Source of the DNA: Phytopseudomonas straminea
Lineage (GTDB): Bacteria > Pseudomonadota > Gammaproteobacteria > Pseudomonadales > Pseudomonadaceae
DNA: 64,000 nucleotides
Direction: 5' to 3'
Assembly: GCF_900112645.1 (NCBI RefSeq)
Contig: NZ_FOMO01000002.1
Span: 119,593 to 183,592, forward strand
In this document: positions 17,364-26,951 of the stretch, in pieces
Layout: every line of letters begins with the position of its first letter
How positions within the stretch are numbered: the stretch's first letter is position 1
Made by a program: the position numbers and the translations under genes
Notes under the pieces: model-generated
Databases searched by the model: none
The model's input: the letters and a program-made list of their open reading frames with translations, nothing else
What the model was told of the DNA's origin: nothing

Positions 17364-18224
17364 ATGAACATGGATTTCCGCGCCTATGCGCAAAACCTCG
17401 AGCTGCACAAATACCCACGCACGCCCCACCTGGAGAGCTCTCGCCTGCAGCCGGGCGATACCGATAGCGATCAGGTTCGTTATGCCTCGCTGAGCGGGCA
17501 GTGGCTGGTCGTCGAGGAAAAACTGGACGGTGCCAATGCCGGCATCAGTTTCTCCGCGGCCGGTGAACTGCTGCTGCAATCCCGTGGCCACTACCTGACC
17601 GGTGGCGGTCGGGAGCGCCAGTTCAACCTGTTCAAACAATGGGCTGTGGCCCACGAGGACTGGTTGCTGAGCCGCCTTGAAGACCGCTACGTACTGTTCG
17701 GCGAGTGGATGCACAAGAAGCATTCGGTGTTCTACGACCGCCTGCCGCACTTCTTCTGCGAGTTCGACGTATGGGATCGGGCCCATGGCCTGTTCCTCTC
17801 GACAGCCGCACGGCGCCAGTTGCTGCGCGACGGCCCGGTGCTGTCGGTGCCGGTGCTGCATGAAGGGCTGGCGCCAGCGCGGCTCAAGGATCTGCTCGAG
17901 CTGCTCGGCGATTCCCTGGCCAAGTCGCCGGCATGGCGCAGCGCGTTCGAAGCCACGGTGCAGCGCGAAGGCCTGGACCTGGAACGGGCCTGGCGGCAGT
18001 GCGACAAGTCGACGGTGATGGAAGGCCTGTACCTGAAGCTCGAAGACGAGAAACAAACCAATGGACGCCTCAAGTGGGTCCGCCAGGACTTCGTCCAGGC
18101 GATCCTCGATGCGGACCAGCATCATGCGAACCAGCCGTTCATTCCCAACCTGCTGGCCGACGGGGTAGACCTCTACGCCCCTCGCCTGTCGATGGACTGG
18201 GATGGCCAGCGGTCTGGTTATTGA
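17364..18224 (+). CDS. RNA ligase (nucleotidyltransferase family, DRB0094-like)
   Basis: A 286-residue ATP-dependent ligase. Motif I is EEKLDGAN with the adenylated Lys at 53; RYVLFGEWMHKKHS gives motif III, MEGLYLKLED motif IV and LKWVR motif V, in the order expected for covalent nucleotidyltransferases. It would seal RNA (or nicked duplex) ends by AMP transfer. The ATG at 17364 has GGAG nearby; a longer frame to 17289 is less likely. It lies 14 bases before the end-healing kinase gene, so both act together in RNA repair. The substrate RNA is unknown. Confidence 0.85.
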   Translation: MNMDFRAYAQNLELHKYPRTPHLESSRLQPGDTDSDQVRYASLSGQWLVVEEKLDGANAGISFSAAGELLLQSRGHYLTGGGRERQFNLFKQWAVAHEDWLLSRLEDRYVLFGEWMHKKHSVFYDRLPHFFCEFDVWDRAHGLFLSTAARRQLLRDGPVLSVPVLHEGLAPARLKDLLELLGDSLAKSPAWRSAFEATVQREGLDLERAWRQCDKSTVMEGLYLKLEDEKQTNGRLKWVRQDFVQAILDADQHHANQPFIPNLLADGVDLYAPRLSMDWDGQRSGY

Positions 18225-18238
18225 AGGAGACCAACAAA

Positions 18239-19369
18239 ATGGACATTCAACAACTGCAAGGCCTGGTTCCAGAACCGGGCCAGCGCTTCGACGCGCAGGG
18301 GTGCCTGGAGGCGATTCCGGCCCTGCAACGTTTGGCCAGCACGCCCCAGGATCCGTACTACCACGCCGAGGGCGACGTGTGGATTCACACCTGCATGGTG
18401 GTCGAGGCCTTGCTCGCGCAACCGCGCTATCAGCAAGCGACCGAGGAACAGCGCCTGGTGCTGTTCCTGGCCGCGCTGCTGCACGACATCTCCAAGCCGG
18501 ACACCACGGTGATCGATAGCGAAACCGGGCGCATCGGCCAGCCTGGGCACTCGCGACGCGGCGCTGTGGATGCACGGCTGCTGCTGTGGCGTGCAGGCGT
18601 ACCGTTCGAGCTGCGCGAGCAGGTCTGCCGGATCATCTCGGTGCACCAGTTGCCGTTCTTCGCGCTGTCGGGCAACCGCAGTGGGCAGAGCCCGGAGTTC
18701 ATCCTGCACAAGCTGTCGTGGGAGTTGCCGGTATGGATGCTCTGCGCGGTCGCGGAAGCGGACATGCAGGGGCGCACCTACGTGGGCAAGCAGGCCGTGC
18801 TCGACGAGATCGAGCTGTTTCGCGAGCTGGCCGACGAGGAAGGCTGCCTGTATGGGCCACGGGCGTTCGTCGATGACTACACCCGTATCCAGTACTTCCG
18901 GGGTGCCCGGGTACATCCCGACTACCCGCTGCACGAGCCGGAAGGCTCGCACGTGGTCATGCTTTCCGGCATGCCGGCCAGTGGCAAGAACACCTGGGTG
19001 GCCAAGCACCACCCGGATTTGCCGGTGATCTCCTTCGACGACGCCCGCGAGGCCCTGGGCCTGCGCCATGGCGAGAACGAAGGCGCCGCCGCGCACTTCG
19101 CCATCGACCGGGCCAAGTCGCTGCTGCGCGAGAAGCAGCCCTTCGTCTGGAACTCCACGCACCTGTCGGCGCAGATGCGCAAGAAGACCCTTGACCTGCT
19201 GTACGCCTACCAGGCCAGGGTGCAGATCCAGTATCTGGAGATGCCCGAGAAGGAGATCTACCGGCGCAACGGCCGGCGCGACACCAGCCTGCGTAACGAG
19301 GATATCCGCCGCATGCTGTTCAAGTGGGAGGTGCCGCTGCCAAGCGAGGCGCACCAGGTTCACTACTGA
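18239..19369 (+). CDS. HD-Pnk: HD phosphoesterase fused to polynucleotide kinase
   Basis: A 376-residue two-domain RNA end-healing enzyme. The N-terminal HD domain (about 20-200) has metal-binding H50, LLHDISKP (H82, D83) and later His such as SVHQLPF. The C-terminal P-loop kinase (about 235-376) has GMPASGKNTW (K250), followed by SFDDAREALG and the lid-like RRNGRRDTS. HD-Pnk enzymes studied biochemically remove 2',3'-cyclic or terminal phosphates and phosphorylate 5'-OH ends. With the ligase this gives a complete heal-and-seal set. The start has GAAGGAG 9 bases upstream. Confidence 0.85.
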   Translation: MDIQQLQGLVPEPGQRFDAQGCLEAIPALQRLASTPQDPYYHAEGDVWIHTCMVVEALLAQPRYQQATEEQRLVLFLAALLHDISKPDTTVIDSETGRIGQPGHSRRGAVDARLLLWRAGVPFELREQVCRIISVHQLPFFALSGNRSGQSPEFILHKLSWELPVWMLCAVAEADMQGRTYVGKQAVLDEIELFRELADEEGCLYGPRAFVDDYTRIQYFRGARVHPDYPLHEPEGSHVVMLSGMPASGKNTWVAKHHPDLPVISFDDAREALGLRHGENEGAAAHFAIDRAKSLLREKQPFVWNSTHLSAQMRKKTLDLLYAYQARVQIQYLEMPEKEIYRRNGRRDTSLRNEDIRRMLFKWEVPLPSEAHQVHY

Positions 19370-19506
19370 AACTGACGTGAGCAGAGATGAGATAAGAGCT
19401 CTCAATATCGCTCACAAATTTATAGCAATGTATCCAGCTGCTTAGGGTCGACTTCCATAGCGAGCGCTCAATGGGTGGGCGCCCAATACCAGGATCAGTT
19501 TTTCCC

Positions 19507-20061
19507 ATGCGATACGCAGTACTTCGTCCGCTCAGTTTGCTCAACCGGATCAATCGCAAAGCGTGCATCACCCTCACCGCTATAGCCGGTTTTACGATTT
19601 TATCGGGCTGCGTAGCCAATGATGAAAGCGGGAGCGACGCTTTATCTAACGGCTCTCAGATGGTCTCAACCAGCACCAAACTTTCGCCCCTTAACGAAAG
19701 CGATATCACGGGAAATCCGGTTAAGGGAGAGCTTGTATGCACTTTCTCCGCCGGGCGCAGCACGTTCTTGTACGGTGCCGGAAACGTGGCAACCAAGGGT
19801 GACTCAGAGGGGATTCTGAAGTTCGGCGACCAGGTGATAAAGGTCCACGCCCCGGGTGGGTTCGACTCCATGCAACATGGCACCCTATTCAAGGGCGAGC
19901 GTGTGGTGGCCGAAGTGAAGCTGAAGGAGAAGGAGAAAGCCGATCAGCCTGAGAAAGCTGGAACTGACGGAGCGGCCTCCTTCCCTGCCGCAACCCTCAC
20001 CTACATCCGAAATAACAGTTCGATGCGTGTCATTGAGGGCAACTGGGAGTGCGGACCTTGA
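19507..20061 (+). CDS. Hypothetical lipoprotein
   Basis: A 184-residue protein with a long N-terminal signal ending in the lipobox ILSGC (Cys about 35), so likely lipid-anchored. The mature part has a beta-rich centre (GELVCTFSAGRSTFLYGAGN) with two cysteines, one near the C-terminal end, and a Lys/Glu-rich linker. The family was not recognised. It is transcribed after the RNA-repair pair but 137 bases away, so probably independent. Ends before a clear terminator. Confidence 0.65.
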   Translation: MRYAVLRPLSLLNRINRKACITLTAIAGFTILSGCVANDESGSDALSNGSQMVSTSTKLSPLNESDITGNPVKGELVCTFSAGRSTFLYGAGNVATKGDSEGILKFGDQVIKVHAPGGFDSMQHGTLFKGERVVAEVKLKEKEKADQPEKAGTDGAASFPAATLTYIRNNSSMRVIEGNWECGP

Positions 20062-20394
20062 TTCGGTCCTACCTTGCACCACTTCTCCTGAGACTACAGC
20101 ACTTGCCCCCCTGCGCTCCGCACCGCTGAAAAGATATGAGCAAGCGCAATAAAGCCCGCTGATGCGGGCTTTCTTTCTTGTTAATCCTGGCTGGAAGCGC
20201 GTGCCGCACGCGTGGCAAAGCTACGTACGGCGCCATTCTTCCAGCTTGGTCAAAGGTTAGGCAGCAGCAAAAATGTGCCAGGCTGGCGACGTTAGGCCAT
20301 TAAAAATGACCCGGTGATGATATTGACGCCCTTGAGGCCGCCCCATGAGTGAAGCATCAGGCGCTTGCAGATCAGCGGCAGTAGCTGAGCGGCC
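20062..20394. other. Intergenic, terminator then no recognised feature
   Basis: 333 bases between convergent genes. A terminator occupies 20151-20180; the remainder shows no open frame, repeat or RNA that I can support. Confidence 0.5.
20151..20180. terminator. Rho-independent terminator
   Basis: AAAGCCCGC and GCGGGCTTT arms around a short TGAT loop, followed on the plus strand by a T-rich run (CTTTCTT). It ends the lipoprotein transcript and may also stop minus-strand transcription. Confidence 0.8.
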
Positions 20395-22314
20395 TCAGCC
20401 CTGGGTCAGAAGACGCTGAACCATGCCCTTCAGCTCCTTTACCGCGAAGGGCTTCAGCAGTAGTTCGGTCTGTCCGCTTTTCAGCGCGATCGCCGGGACA
20501 GCATTTTCCACGAAGCCTGAAATAAACAGCACTTTGAGCGTCGGGCACCTGTCGAGCGCGGTCACAGCCAATTCGTCACCACTCATGCCACCGGGCAAGC
20601 CGATGTCCGTGATAAGTAACACTGCATCGGATTCACCCGCCAACTCCAGTAACGCTTGTGCAGCGGTTCCGACCTTTGTGACTCGATAGCCCACCTCCTC
20701 CAACGTCTCGGCGATGAGGTCACGAATGGCAATCTCATCGTCGACCACAAGCACTCTGGCGTTATCCACCGGGAAATCGTACTCATCAGTGGTAGACACG
20801 CCGGCATCGACGCTTGAGTTCTGACTGTGATGCAGTGGCAGCAGAAGACTTACCGAAGTGCCCTTTCCCACTACCGATTCGATCCAAGCATCACCCGATG
20901 ATTGCTGAGCAAAGCCATACACCATTGAAAGACCGAGGCCTGTACCAGAGCCTAGGGGTTTGGTGGTAAAGAATGGATCAAACGCCCGTTCAAGCACGCT
21001 TTGTGGCATCCCCATACCTGTATCCGTTACTCGAAAAAGTGCGTATTGCCCAGCGTTCAGAGTTGCAGTGCGCTGGGAAGTATCTATACGGGTCTGTCGG
21101 ATTTCGATCTGCAGCCGGCCTCCGTGAGGCATGGCATCGCGCGCGTTGATGCACAGGTTCAGTATCGCGTTTTCCAGCTGATGGACATCACAAAAGCACA
21201 GCAAGGCGTTTTCCGGTGCGAGTATCTCCAGTTCTATCCGCGGTGTGAGGGTTCTGCTGATCAGCTCTCTCATATCCTGAGCCAGCATCGCGAGGTCCAC
21301 GACTGAACTGGCCAAGGGCTGACGCCTTGCATAGGCCAGCAGTCGGTGCGTCAGCGAGGCAGCACGACCGGACGCAGTACGGGCGAGTCCGAGGTATCGA
21401 GGCAGCTCCTCTTGATTTCCCTGGGCGATACGCTGCTCCAACATATCCAGGCTGCCAGTGATCACAGTGAGCAGGTTATTGAAGTCGTGAGCCAGTCCTC
21501 CTGTTAGCTGGCCCACAGCTTCCATCTTTTGGCTTTGCTGCAACTGCGAGCTTACTTTTTCGAGCGCTTCCTGACGTTCCTTGTTCAAGGTGATGTCCCG
21601 TGCGACCGCGAAGTACAGCCCCTGTCGACGTGTAATTCTCCAATTCAGGTAGAGCGGTTTGCCATTGGTGCGGAACCCTTGGGTATCAAGCTCTGCAATC
21701 CCCCCTTTGCCAAGCGTGCGCAGCGCATCCGACAGTTGTGATGGGGAGATGAAGCTGAAAAACGCACCGTTCTTGAGCGCCTGCTCAGAATGCCCAGTTT
21801 CACTTTGCCAGGCCGGATTCATCGCCACCACGTCGCCACCCTCGGACAGCGTACAGATCAGGTCAGGGGACACATTCCAGATGCCATCGCGCTCCAGAGT
21901 ACGACGCTCGACCTCCTGTTCCAGACGGTCATTGACACCGGAGAGCGTGTTCAGGGTTCTTCGGAACAAGGCGCAGACAATGGCCATACCGAACGTGACC
22001 AAGGCGAAACTCGCGCTGCTGAGCCAGGCGGTCAAGCCATCGTTGAGGCCGATTTCGCCAATGAAAAAGTAGTGGGCTGTGAGCACTGCCAGAACGCAGC
22101 CCAGAAGAGACGGGACCACACCGAAGCAGAAACCAACGAGCATCAGACCAGGAATGAAAAACAGGTACGGTAGCGCCGTGAAGGGAAGCTGAGTGCGCAC
22201 GATTCCACAAAGAGCTATGACCACGACAGTGCCCACATAGCGAATCGGCGTGCTTGGTTGAATCCGCGCCAGTCGGCGTACCAGCTCAAGGCTGCGAGAG
22301 AGGAAATTAATCAA
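20395..22314 (-). CDS. Membrane hybrid histidine kinase (PAS-HisKA-HATPase-receiver)
   Basis: A sensor of about 639 residues. Four hydrophobic segments form an N-terminal MASE/DUF4118-like membrane unit, followed by a PAS domain ([13 protein letters not shown]), the phosphorylated H-box [11 protein letters not shown], an ATPase domain ([27 protein letters not shown]) and a C-terminal receiver (VLVVDDE, acceptor Asp in [10 protein letters not shown]). No membrane-external sensor domain is evident. No clean ATG: the TTG at 22314 has GGAG at proper distance, while another TTG at 22407 would add 31 residues. No cognate response regulator gene is adjacent. It is divergent from the EAL protein. Confidence 0.85.
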   Translation of the reverse strand: MINFLSRSLELVRRLARIQPSTPIRYVGTVVVIALCGIVRTQLPFTALPYLFFIPGLMLVGFCFGVVPSLLGCVLAVLTAHYFFIGEIGLNDGLTAWLSSASFALVTFGMAIVCALFRRTLNTLSGVNDRLEQEVERRTLERDGIWNVSPDLICTLSEGGDVVAMNPAWQSETGHSEQALKNGAFFSFISPSQLSDALRTLGKGGIAELDTQGFRTNGKPLYLNWRITRRQGLYFAVARDITLNKERQEALEKVSSQLQQSQKMEAVGQLTGGLAHDFNNLLTVITGSLDMLEQRIAQGNQEELPRYLGLARTASGRAASLTHRLLAYARRQPLASSVVDLAMLAQDMRELISRTLTPRIELEILAPENALLCFCDVHQLENAILNLCINARDAMPHGGRLQIEIRQTRIDTSQRTATLNAGQYALFRVTDTGMGMPQSVLERAFDPFFTTKPLGSGTGLGLSMVYGFAQQSSGDAWIESVVGKGTSVSLLLPLHHSQNSSVDAGVSTTDEYDFPVDNARVLVVDDEIAIRDLIAETLEEVGYRVTKVGTAAQALLELAGESDAVLLITDIGLPGGMSGDELAVTALDRCPTLKVLFISGFVENAVPAIALKSGQTELLLKPFAVKELKGMVQRLLTQG

Positions 22315-22573
22315 ATGTGGCTCCGTTAGGGCCGGGTGGAAAGATCGAATGCTAGTGGTGAACAGCCGATACGGCGAAGATTTGTCATCGCCGGGATTTA
22401 TCGGCAATCAGTGCTTCAGCTTTAAGCAATTCACAGTCAAAGCCTATAGTTTCTAACTAAGAGCGTGATGGCTAACTACAATTGTGGATGTATGGCGAGG
22501 TGATAAGCTCAAGGCACTCCATGAACACCTAAGCAAGGTGTTCCCAGCATCCCTGTACCCCGTAGTAGCCAAC

Positions 22574-24364
22574 ATGACCACGTGCAACTTATCACCTGAA
22601 GAAGAACGAGCACGCCTAGTCGACGTAGATCGCTTGACCTCGGATCTGGAGAGTGGCTCGGACCCTGTGCTCAATGGCATCGTTGCAATGGTTTCCAGCT
22701 ATTTTAGTGTGCCCACTTCTTTGGTCAGCATCATCGAACGCGAGTATCAGGTTTTCAAAGCGCGTGTGGGCATGGAGCCTGAACGGACGTCGCGGGAAAT
22801 GTCTTTCTGCGTGCACGACCTCGATAAAGGGGCAGTACTGGAAATATGCAATCCTGCCACCGACCCGCGTTTCTCGGACAACCCCCTCGTGACGGGCGCG
22901 CCGTTCATACGCTATTACGCGGGTACCCCACTGACCATCCAATCAGGGCGCAATCTGGGCAGGCTCTGCGTGATCGACCATGAGGCCCGCGCGCCAATGG
23001 ACGAGCAAGGCCGAACTCTGCTACGTAACGCGGCCAAGGTTGTGGTGGCGCGACTGGAATCCATACATCGCTCGCACTACATCGACCCAATGACAGGTTT
23101 ACCCAACCGCCAGCGGTTTGAAGCGGACATTTTGCAGGCAGCTGAGCAGGATGACCGAGTCGCTATCCTTATCGAGCCGCTATCCGCAATAGCGCTGGAC
23201 CGTTTGGCAAAGTCCCTTGGGAGAGAGTTTTTCACCAATTTCATGCTGGCGGTCAAAGAACTGCTACTGGAGTTGCTGCCCACTGGAGCACGCTTGTACC
23301 GCTCCGGCACCTTGGGCTTTGTCGTACTCTTGAGCCGTCGGACACTGTCGATATCCAACCTAGTCGACAGCGTGGTGCACGCTTTCGAACGGCCTATGTA
23401 CTGCGCGGACATTCCCGTTTTTTCCGACGTAGGGATCTGCGTACTGCAGCTTGAACGCGAAACCGGCGCATCCAAAGACGTCCTGCGTTTGATGTCCAGC
23501 ATTACCGATACTGCGCGTCGGAGTGAGCGACGTTGGCTCGATTATGATCCTGTGATCGATTCGGGTCTGCGTCGCAGCACGGCAGTGCTCAATGACATCG
23601 AAGCGGCACTTGCCGCCTCAGATCAGTTTCGACTGGTCTATCAGCCTCGTATCGACCTGGGCAGCAACCGATGCGTTGCCGTCGAGGCGCTGCTACGGTG
23701 GTCGCACCCTACGCTGGGTGAGATAAGCCCCGCTGAATTCATCCCGCTGGCCGAAACCACGGCCTCTATTCGTCACATCACTAGCTGGGTAGTGCGACGC
23801 GTCTGCGAGCAGTTGTCGGATTGGCATGCTCAGGGCCTGGAAATGACTGCCTCCTTGAACGTATCTGCCCTGGATTTGACCGACGGGCATCTGTTCGATC
23901 AGCTGGTCGAAGCACTGGAAGCGTTCGGGGTAGCCCCAAGGTTGATCGAGCTCGAATTCACCGAGAGTGTCCTGGTAACCGATTTTGAGACCGTGCGAGT
24001 TCAGCTGCAGCGTTTTCGTGATCTGGGCGTGGGCATTGGGATCGACGACTTTGGCAGTGGTTACAGCAACTGGGCCTACTTGCGCCAGATCCCGGCAACC
24101 AGCGTCAAGCTGGATCGCTCACTGCTGGCTGATCTTCAACCAGGTAACAGCGAATGGCACATCATCCGGGGCCTGATCAGCTTGGTGCGGGACCTTAGCC
24201 TGATCGTCGTGGCTGAAGGGGTTGAAACAGATTTGCATTACCACCTGCTGCGCGGCTGGGGCTGTCAGCAGGGTCAGGGCTATTACTTCGCCAAGCCATT
24301 GTCACCGGTCGACCTTATTGACTGGCTTAAAAAAGGTGGCGGGCTCTCAGAGCACCATTGCTGA
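22574..24364 (+). CDS. GAF / degenerate GGDEF / EAL protein (cyclic-di-GMP phosphodiesterase)
   Basis: About 596 residues. A GAF domain (about 20-165) is followed by a GGDEF fold whose active motif is lost (YRSGTLGF instead of GGDEF), then an EAL domain with VEALLRW, ELEFTES, DDFGSGYSN, KLDRSLL and AEGVE motifs. Cyclase activity is unlikely, whereas the EAL signature residues for hydrolysis of cyclic-di-GMP appear intact. No membrane segment. The start is uncertain: ATG 22574 precedes the GAF domain directly, and a GTG at 22484 would extend it by 30 residues. Divergent from the hybrid kinase. Confidence 0.85.
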   Translation: MTTCNLSPEEERARLVDVDRLTSDLESGSDPVLNGIVAMVSSYFSVPTSLVSIIEREYQVFKARVGMEPERTSREMSFCVHDLDKGAVLEICNPATDPRFSDNPLVTGAPFIRYYAGTPLTIQSGRNLGRLCVIDHEARAPMDEQGRTLLRNAAKVVVARLESIHRSHYIDPMTGLPNRQRFEADILQAAEQDDRVAILIEPLSAIALDRLAKSLGREFFTNFMLAVKELLLELLPTGARLYRSGTLGFVVLLSRRTLSISNLVDSVVHAFERPMYCADIPVFSDVGICVLQLERETGASKDVLRLMSSITDTARRSERRWLDYDPVIDSGLRRSTAVLNDIEAALAASDQFRLVYQPRIDLGSNRCVAVEALLRWSHPTLGEISPAEFIPLAETTASIRHITSWVVRRVCEQLSDWHAQGLEMTASLNVSALDLTDGHLFDQLVEALEAFGVAPRLIELEFTESVLVTDFETVRVQLQRFRDLGVGIGIDDFGSGYSNWAYLRQIPATSVKLDRSLLADLQPGNSEWHIIRGLISLVRDLSLIVVAEGVETDLHYHLLRGWGCQQGQGYYFAKPLSPVDLIDWLKKGGGLSEHHC

Positions 24365-24692
24365 GGTACTTACTTTTTCCCTAAAAGGCTGGAAGGAATT
24401 CACGCCGCGTCAAACAGCAGCAGCTTGAGGTTGATCTATTCCTAGGAATAGAGGTCAGAAAAAATCTCTCTTCTTCCTGACGCAGAGCTGTCAGAGCTCT
24501 AAAGTAATCGGAACCAAAGGTACGGCGGATTGCTGCCCCGGTATAAAAGCAGCTAACAGCCATCGAGCCGAAGGCTAGGTGGGTTGCATTCAGATGATAA
24601 TTTTATACGTGGATCCGCATCTTCAACGACCTCTAACGATATTTCGCAAGAAGAATTCTCCACCCAACCTTAGCCGTTGCATTGAGGTCATC
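24365..24692. other. Intergenic region before the chemoreceptor
   Basis: 328 bases without a supported gene. It contains one perfect 16-base palindrome (24435-24450) and a GAGG ribosome site for the next gene. A frame starting at 24579 is open but lacks signals. Confidence 0.5.
24435..24450. promoter_or_regulatory. Perfect 16-bp palindrome, possible operator
   Basis: CTATTCCTAGGAATAG is identical on both strands. It lies about 240 bases before the BdlA-like gene and 70 bases after the EAL gene. It could bind a dimeric regulator or be chance; no regulator is known for it. Confidence 0.3.
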
Positions 24693-26009
24693 ATGTTCGG
24701 TTCACAGCTTCGCAATGAGTTGCAAGCATACAAAAATCGCTTTGAAAACGTTGATCAGAAAATGGCGGCGATTCGCAGCAGTATGGCGATGATTGTGTTC
24801 ACTCCGACTGGAGAGATCGTGGACGCAAATCAGGCATTTCTGAACGTAGTGGGTTATCACCTCGAGGAAGTGGTAGGTCAGCACCACCGAATTTTTTGCC
24901 CTGTAAGCTTGGTGAATAGCCCGGAATATCGCCAATTCTGGAGCCGACTCTCCAAGGGTGAAAGTTTCAGCAGCCGCTTTATGCGGCTGACCAAAGATGG
25001 CAGCGAGATCTGGCTTGAAGCGACCTATATGCCGGTGCACAACGGCGCGGGTCAGGTGGTGAGCGTTATCAAAATCGCAGCCGATATCACCAGGGAGATA
25101 CAGGCAGACAACAAACAAACCAGCCTGCTTAGCGCCATTGATCGCTCAATGGCCGTAATTGAATTCAATCTGAACGGTGAGGTACTCGAAGCAAACGAAA
25201 ACTTCCTGAAGACCATGGGTTACCGTTTGGACGAGATTCGTGGAAAGCACCACCGCCTGTTTTGCGAACCTGCGGAGGTTAACAGCGATGACTATCGCCG
25301 TTTTTGGCAGCGTTTGAATCAGGGCGACTACATACACGAAGTTTTCAAGCGCGTTGCCAAAAATGGCCGTGTTGTATGGCTTAGAGCGACTTACAATCCT
25401 CTTTATGATGTTGCCGGAAAACTCTATGGAGTTGTTAAGTTCGCGAGTGATATCACCGCGCAGGTAGAACGCCGAAACGCTGAGTCGGAAGCCGCGCAAT
25501 TGGCCTATGAGATAGCCCGGGAAACGGATGAGAGCTCGGTAAAGGGGGCTGCCACTGTAGATGAGACGATGCAGGTAGTTCGCGGAATTTCCGAAGAGCT
25601 CGATAAGGCATCTGAGCAAATCAGCGCACTCAGTATTCAATCGGAACGCATCAACAGTATTGTTCAGGTCATCAAGGGCATCGCCGATCAGACCAATTTA
25701 CTCGCACTCAATGCAGCGATTGAGGCTGCCAGAGCGGGCGAACTTGGGCGGGGCTTCGCCGTGGTGGCAGATGAAGTTCGTAACCTGGCGTCTCGAACCA
25801 GCCAAGCTACCGTGGAAATCAACGAAGTTGTTCAACTGAACCAGAACCTGACGCAGAGCGCTGTAGCGAGCATGCTAGGTAGCCAGGAGAAAGTGAAGAA
25901 AGGTGTTGCCCTAGCAGGCCAGGCCGGAGACGTCATGCTTGAAATCCGCGCAGAGGCAAAGCGGGTAGTAAGCGCCGTCGGGCAACTGCGGCAGACCGTT
26001 CAAGAATAG
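24693..26009 (+). CDS. Soluble PAS-PAS methyl-accepting protein, BdlA-like
   Basis: A 438-residue chemotaxis-type transducer without membrane segments. Two PAS domains in tandem (about 25-130 and 145-250) share the pattern [10 protein letters not shown] / [15 protein letters not shown]; a methyl-accepting signalling domain follows, with the hairpin tip sequence [25 protein letters not shown]. The layout equals BdlA of P. aeruginosa, which controls biofilm dispersal with cyclic-di-GMP enzymes; that is family knowledge. Its neighbours, an EAL protein and a hybrid kinase, agree with this. The start is MFGSQLRN; a longer frame from 24579 is doubtful. Confidence 0.8.
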   Translation: MFGSQLRNELQAYKNRFENVDQKMAAIRSSMAMIVFTPTGEIVDANQAFLNVVGYHLEEVVGQHHRIFCPVSLVNSPEYRQFWSRLSKGESFSSRFMRLTKDGSEIWLEATYMPVHNGAGQVVSVIKIAADITREIQADNKQTSLLSAIDRSMAVIEFNLNGEVLEANENFLKTMGYRLDEIRGKHHRLFCEPAEVNSDDYRRFWQRLNQGDYIHEVFKRVAKNGRVVWLRATYNPLYDVAGKLYGVVKFASDITAQVERRNAESEAAQLAYEIARETDESSVKGAATVDETMQVVRGISEELDKASEQISALSIQSERINSIVQVIKGIADQTNLLALNAAIEAARAGELGRGFAVVADEVRNLASRTSQATVEINEVVQLNQNLTQSAVASMLGSQEKVKKGVALAGQAGDVMLEIRAEAKRVVSAVGQLRQTVQE

Positions 26010-26100
26010 GCCAGAGACCACAACAGACGCCACAAGAAGGCCGAGGATCGCTGGAAGTTTTGCGCAGCTTTTGCGCCAGTGTTGCGCAAGCCCTGAAATG

Positions 26101-26133
26101 AAAAAATCCAAGCACCGCTAAGTGCTTGGATTC
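26101..26133 (-). terminator. Terminator of tRNA-Pro
   Basis: Inverted repeat AATCCAAGCAC / GTGCTTGGATT followed, on the minus strand, by a T run, just beyond the tRNA 3' end. Confidence 0.85.
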
Positions 26134-26143
26134 TAGGGTATTT

Positions 26144-26220
26144 TGGTCGGGACGGAGTGATTCGAACACTCGACCCCTTGCACCCCATGCAAGTGCGCTA
26201 CCGGGCTGCGCTACGCCCCG
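26144..26220 (-). tRNA. tRNA-Pro (anticodon GGG)
   Basis: A 77-base cloverleaf with encoded CCA. Acceptor CGGGGCG pairs with CGTCCCG; the anticodon stem CTTGC/GCAAG encloses loop ATGGGGT, giving anticodon GGG; the T loop is TTCGAAT. Its 3' end is the likely attachment site that gave the scar at 16.84 kb. Confidence 0.97.
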
Positions 26221-26308
26221 ACGGGTGTTGCTGGTGCCTTTGGCGTTAGCCGAAAGCGGGAGAGACTATAAACTAAGCATCTGAATTGTGGAAGGTTTTT
26301 CTACAAAT

Positions 26309-26665
26309 TCATTTGCGCAGGACGTGGAGTACATCTTCCAGCTCGGCGATCATCTGCTTGATGAGCTGCTTGTACTGGGTGGTATCGTCCTTGGCTTCTT
26401 CTCCGGTCAGGCGCAGGCGTGCGCCACCGATGGTGAAGCCCTGATCGTACAGCAAAGCGCGGATCTGGCGGATCATCAGCACATCCTGGCGCTGGTAATA
26501 CCGACGGTTGCCGCGGCGCTTGACCGGGTTGAGCTGTGGAAACTCCTGCTCCCAATAACGAAGCACGTGCGGTTTGACCGCACAGAGTTCACTGACCTCG
26601 CCGATGGTGAAGTACCGCTTGCCGGGTATGACAGGCAGTTCGTCGTTATGACTTGGTTCCAGCAT
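26309..26665 (-). CDS. MerR-family transcriptional regulator
   Basis: A 118-residue protein with an N-terminal MerR helix-turn-helix ([24 protein letters not shown]) and a C-terminal coiled coil ([14 protein letters not shown]). It has no effector-binding domain or metal cysteines, as in the MlrA-like group. It closely resembles the gene that follows ihfA in P. aeruginosa. The start MLEPSHND lies inside the 3' end of ihfA (20-base overlap), so it is the last gene of the pheST-ihfA operon. Target genes are unknown. Confidence 0.85.
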   Translation of the reverse strand: MLEPSHNDELPVIPGKRYFTIGEVSELCAVKPHVLRYWEQEFPQLNPVKRRGNRRYYQRQDVLMIRQIRALLYDQGFTIGGARLRLTGEEAKDDTTQYKQLIKQMIAELEDVLHVLRK

Positions 26666-26948
26666 AGGCTTCAACCCTGGCTTTGAGCTTCTGGCCGGGG
26701 CGGAAGGTCACGACACGGCGGGCCGTGATCGGGATCTCCTCCCCTGTTTTTGGATTACGACCGGGGCGCTGACGCTTATCGCGCAGATCGAAGTTACCGA
26801 AGCCTGAGAGCTTCACCTGTTCATTGAGTTCCAGTGCCTGGCGGATTTCTTCGAAGAAGAGTTCCACCAGTTCCTTGGCTTCTCGTTTGTTCAGGCCCAG
26901 CTCATCGTACAGACGTTCGGCCATCTCAGCTTTCGTCAGTGCCCCCAT
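26646..26948 (-). CDS. ihfA: Integration host factor alpha subunit
   Basis: A 100-residue nucleoid protein of the HU/IHF family: [13 protein letters not shown] start, [14 protein letters not shown], and the DNA-bending arm [20 protein letters not shown] with the conserved Pro. With IhfB it bends DNA at specific sites. It starts 3 bases after the pheT stop, and pheT-ihfA coupling is typical of gamma-proteobacteria. Confidence 0.98.
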   Translation of the reverse strand: MGALTKAEMAERLYDELGLNKREAKELVELFFEEIRQALELNEQVKLSGFGNFDLRDKRQRPGRNPKTGEEIPITARRVVTFRPGQKLKARVEAYAGTKS

Positions 26949-26951
26949 ACG

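Noticed and set aside
17018-17371. Possible minus-strand gene of 117 codons near the tRNA scar
   Set aside because: Overlaps the start region of the ligase and shows no ribosome site or domain; an integrase remnant was looked for and not found.
17205-18575. 456-codon minus-strand frame over the RNA ligase
   Set aside because: The plus-strand frame contains ordered ligase motifs; this one has none.
18218-19405. 395-codon minus-strand frame over HD-Pnk
   Set aside because: Shadow of a motif-bearing plus-strand gene.
16799-26220. An active integrative element
   Set aside because: The flanking repeat is diverged and no integrase, excisionase or transfer gene is present.
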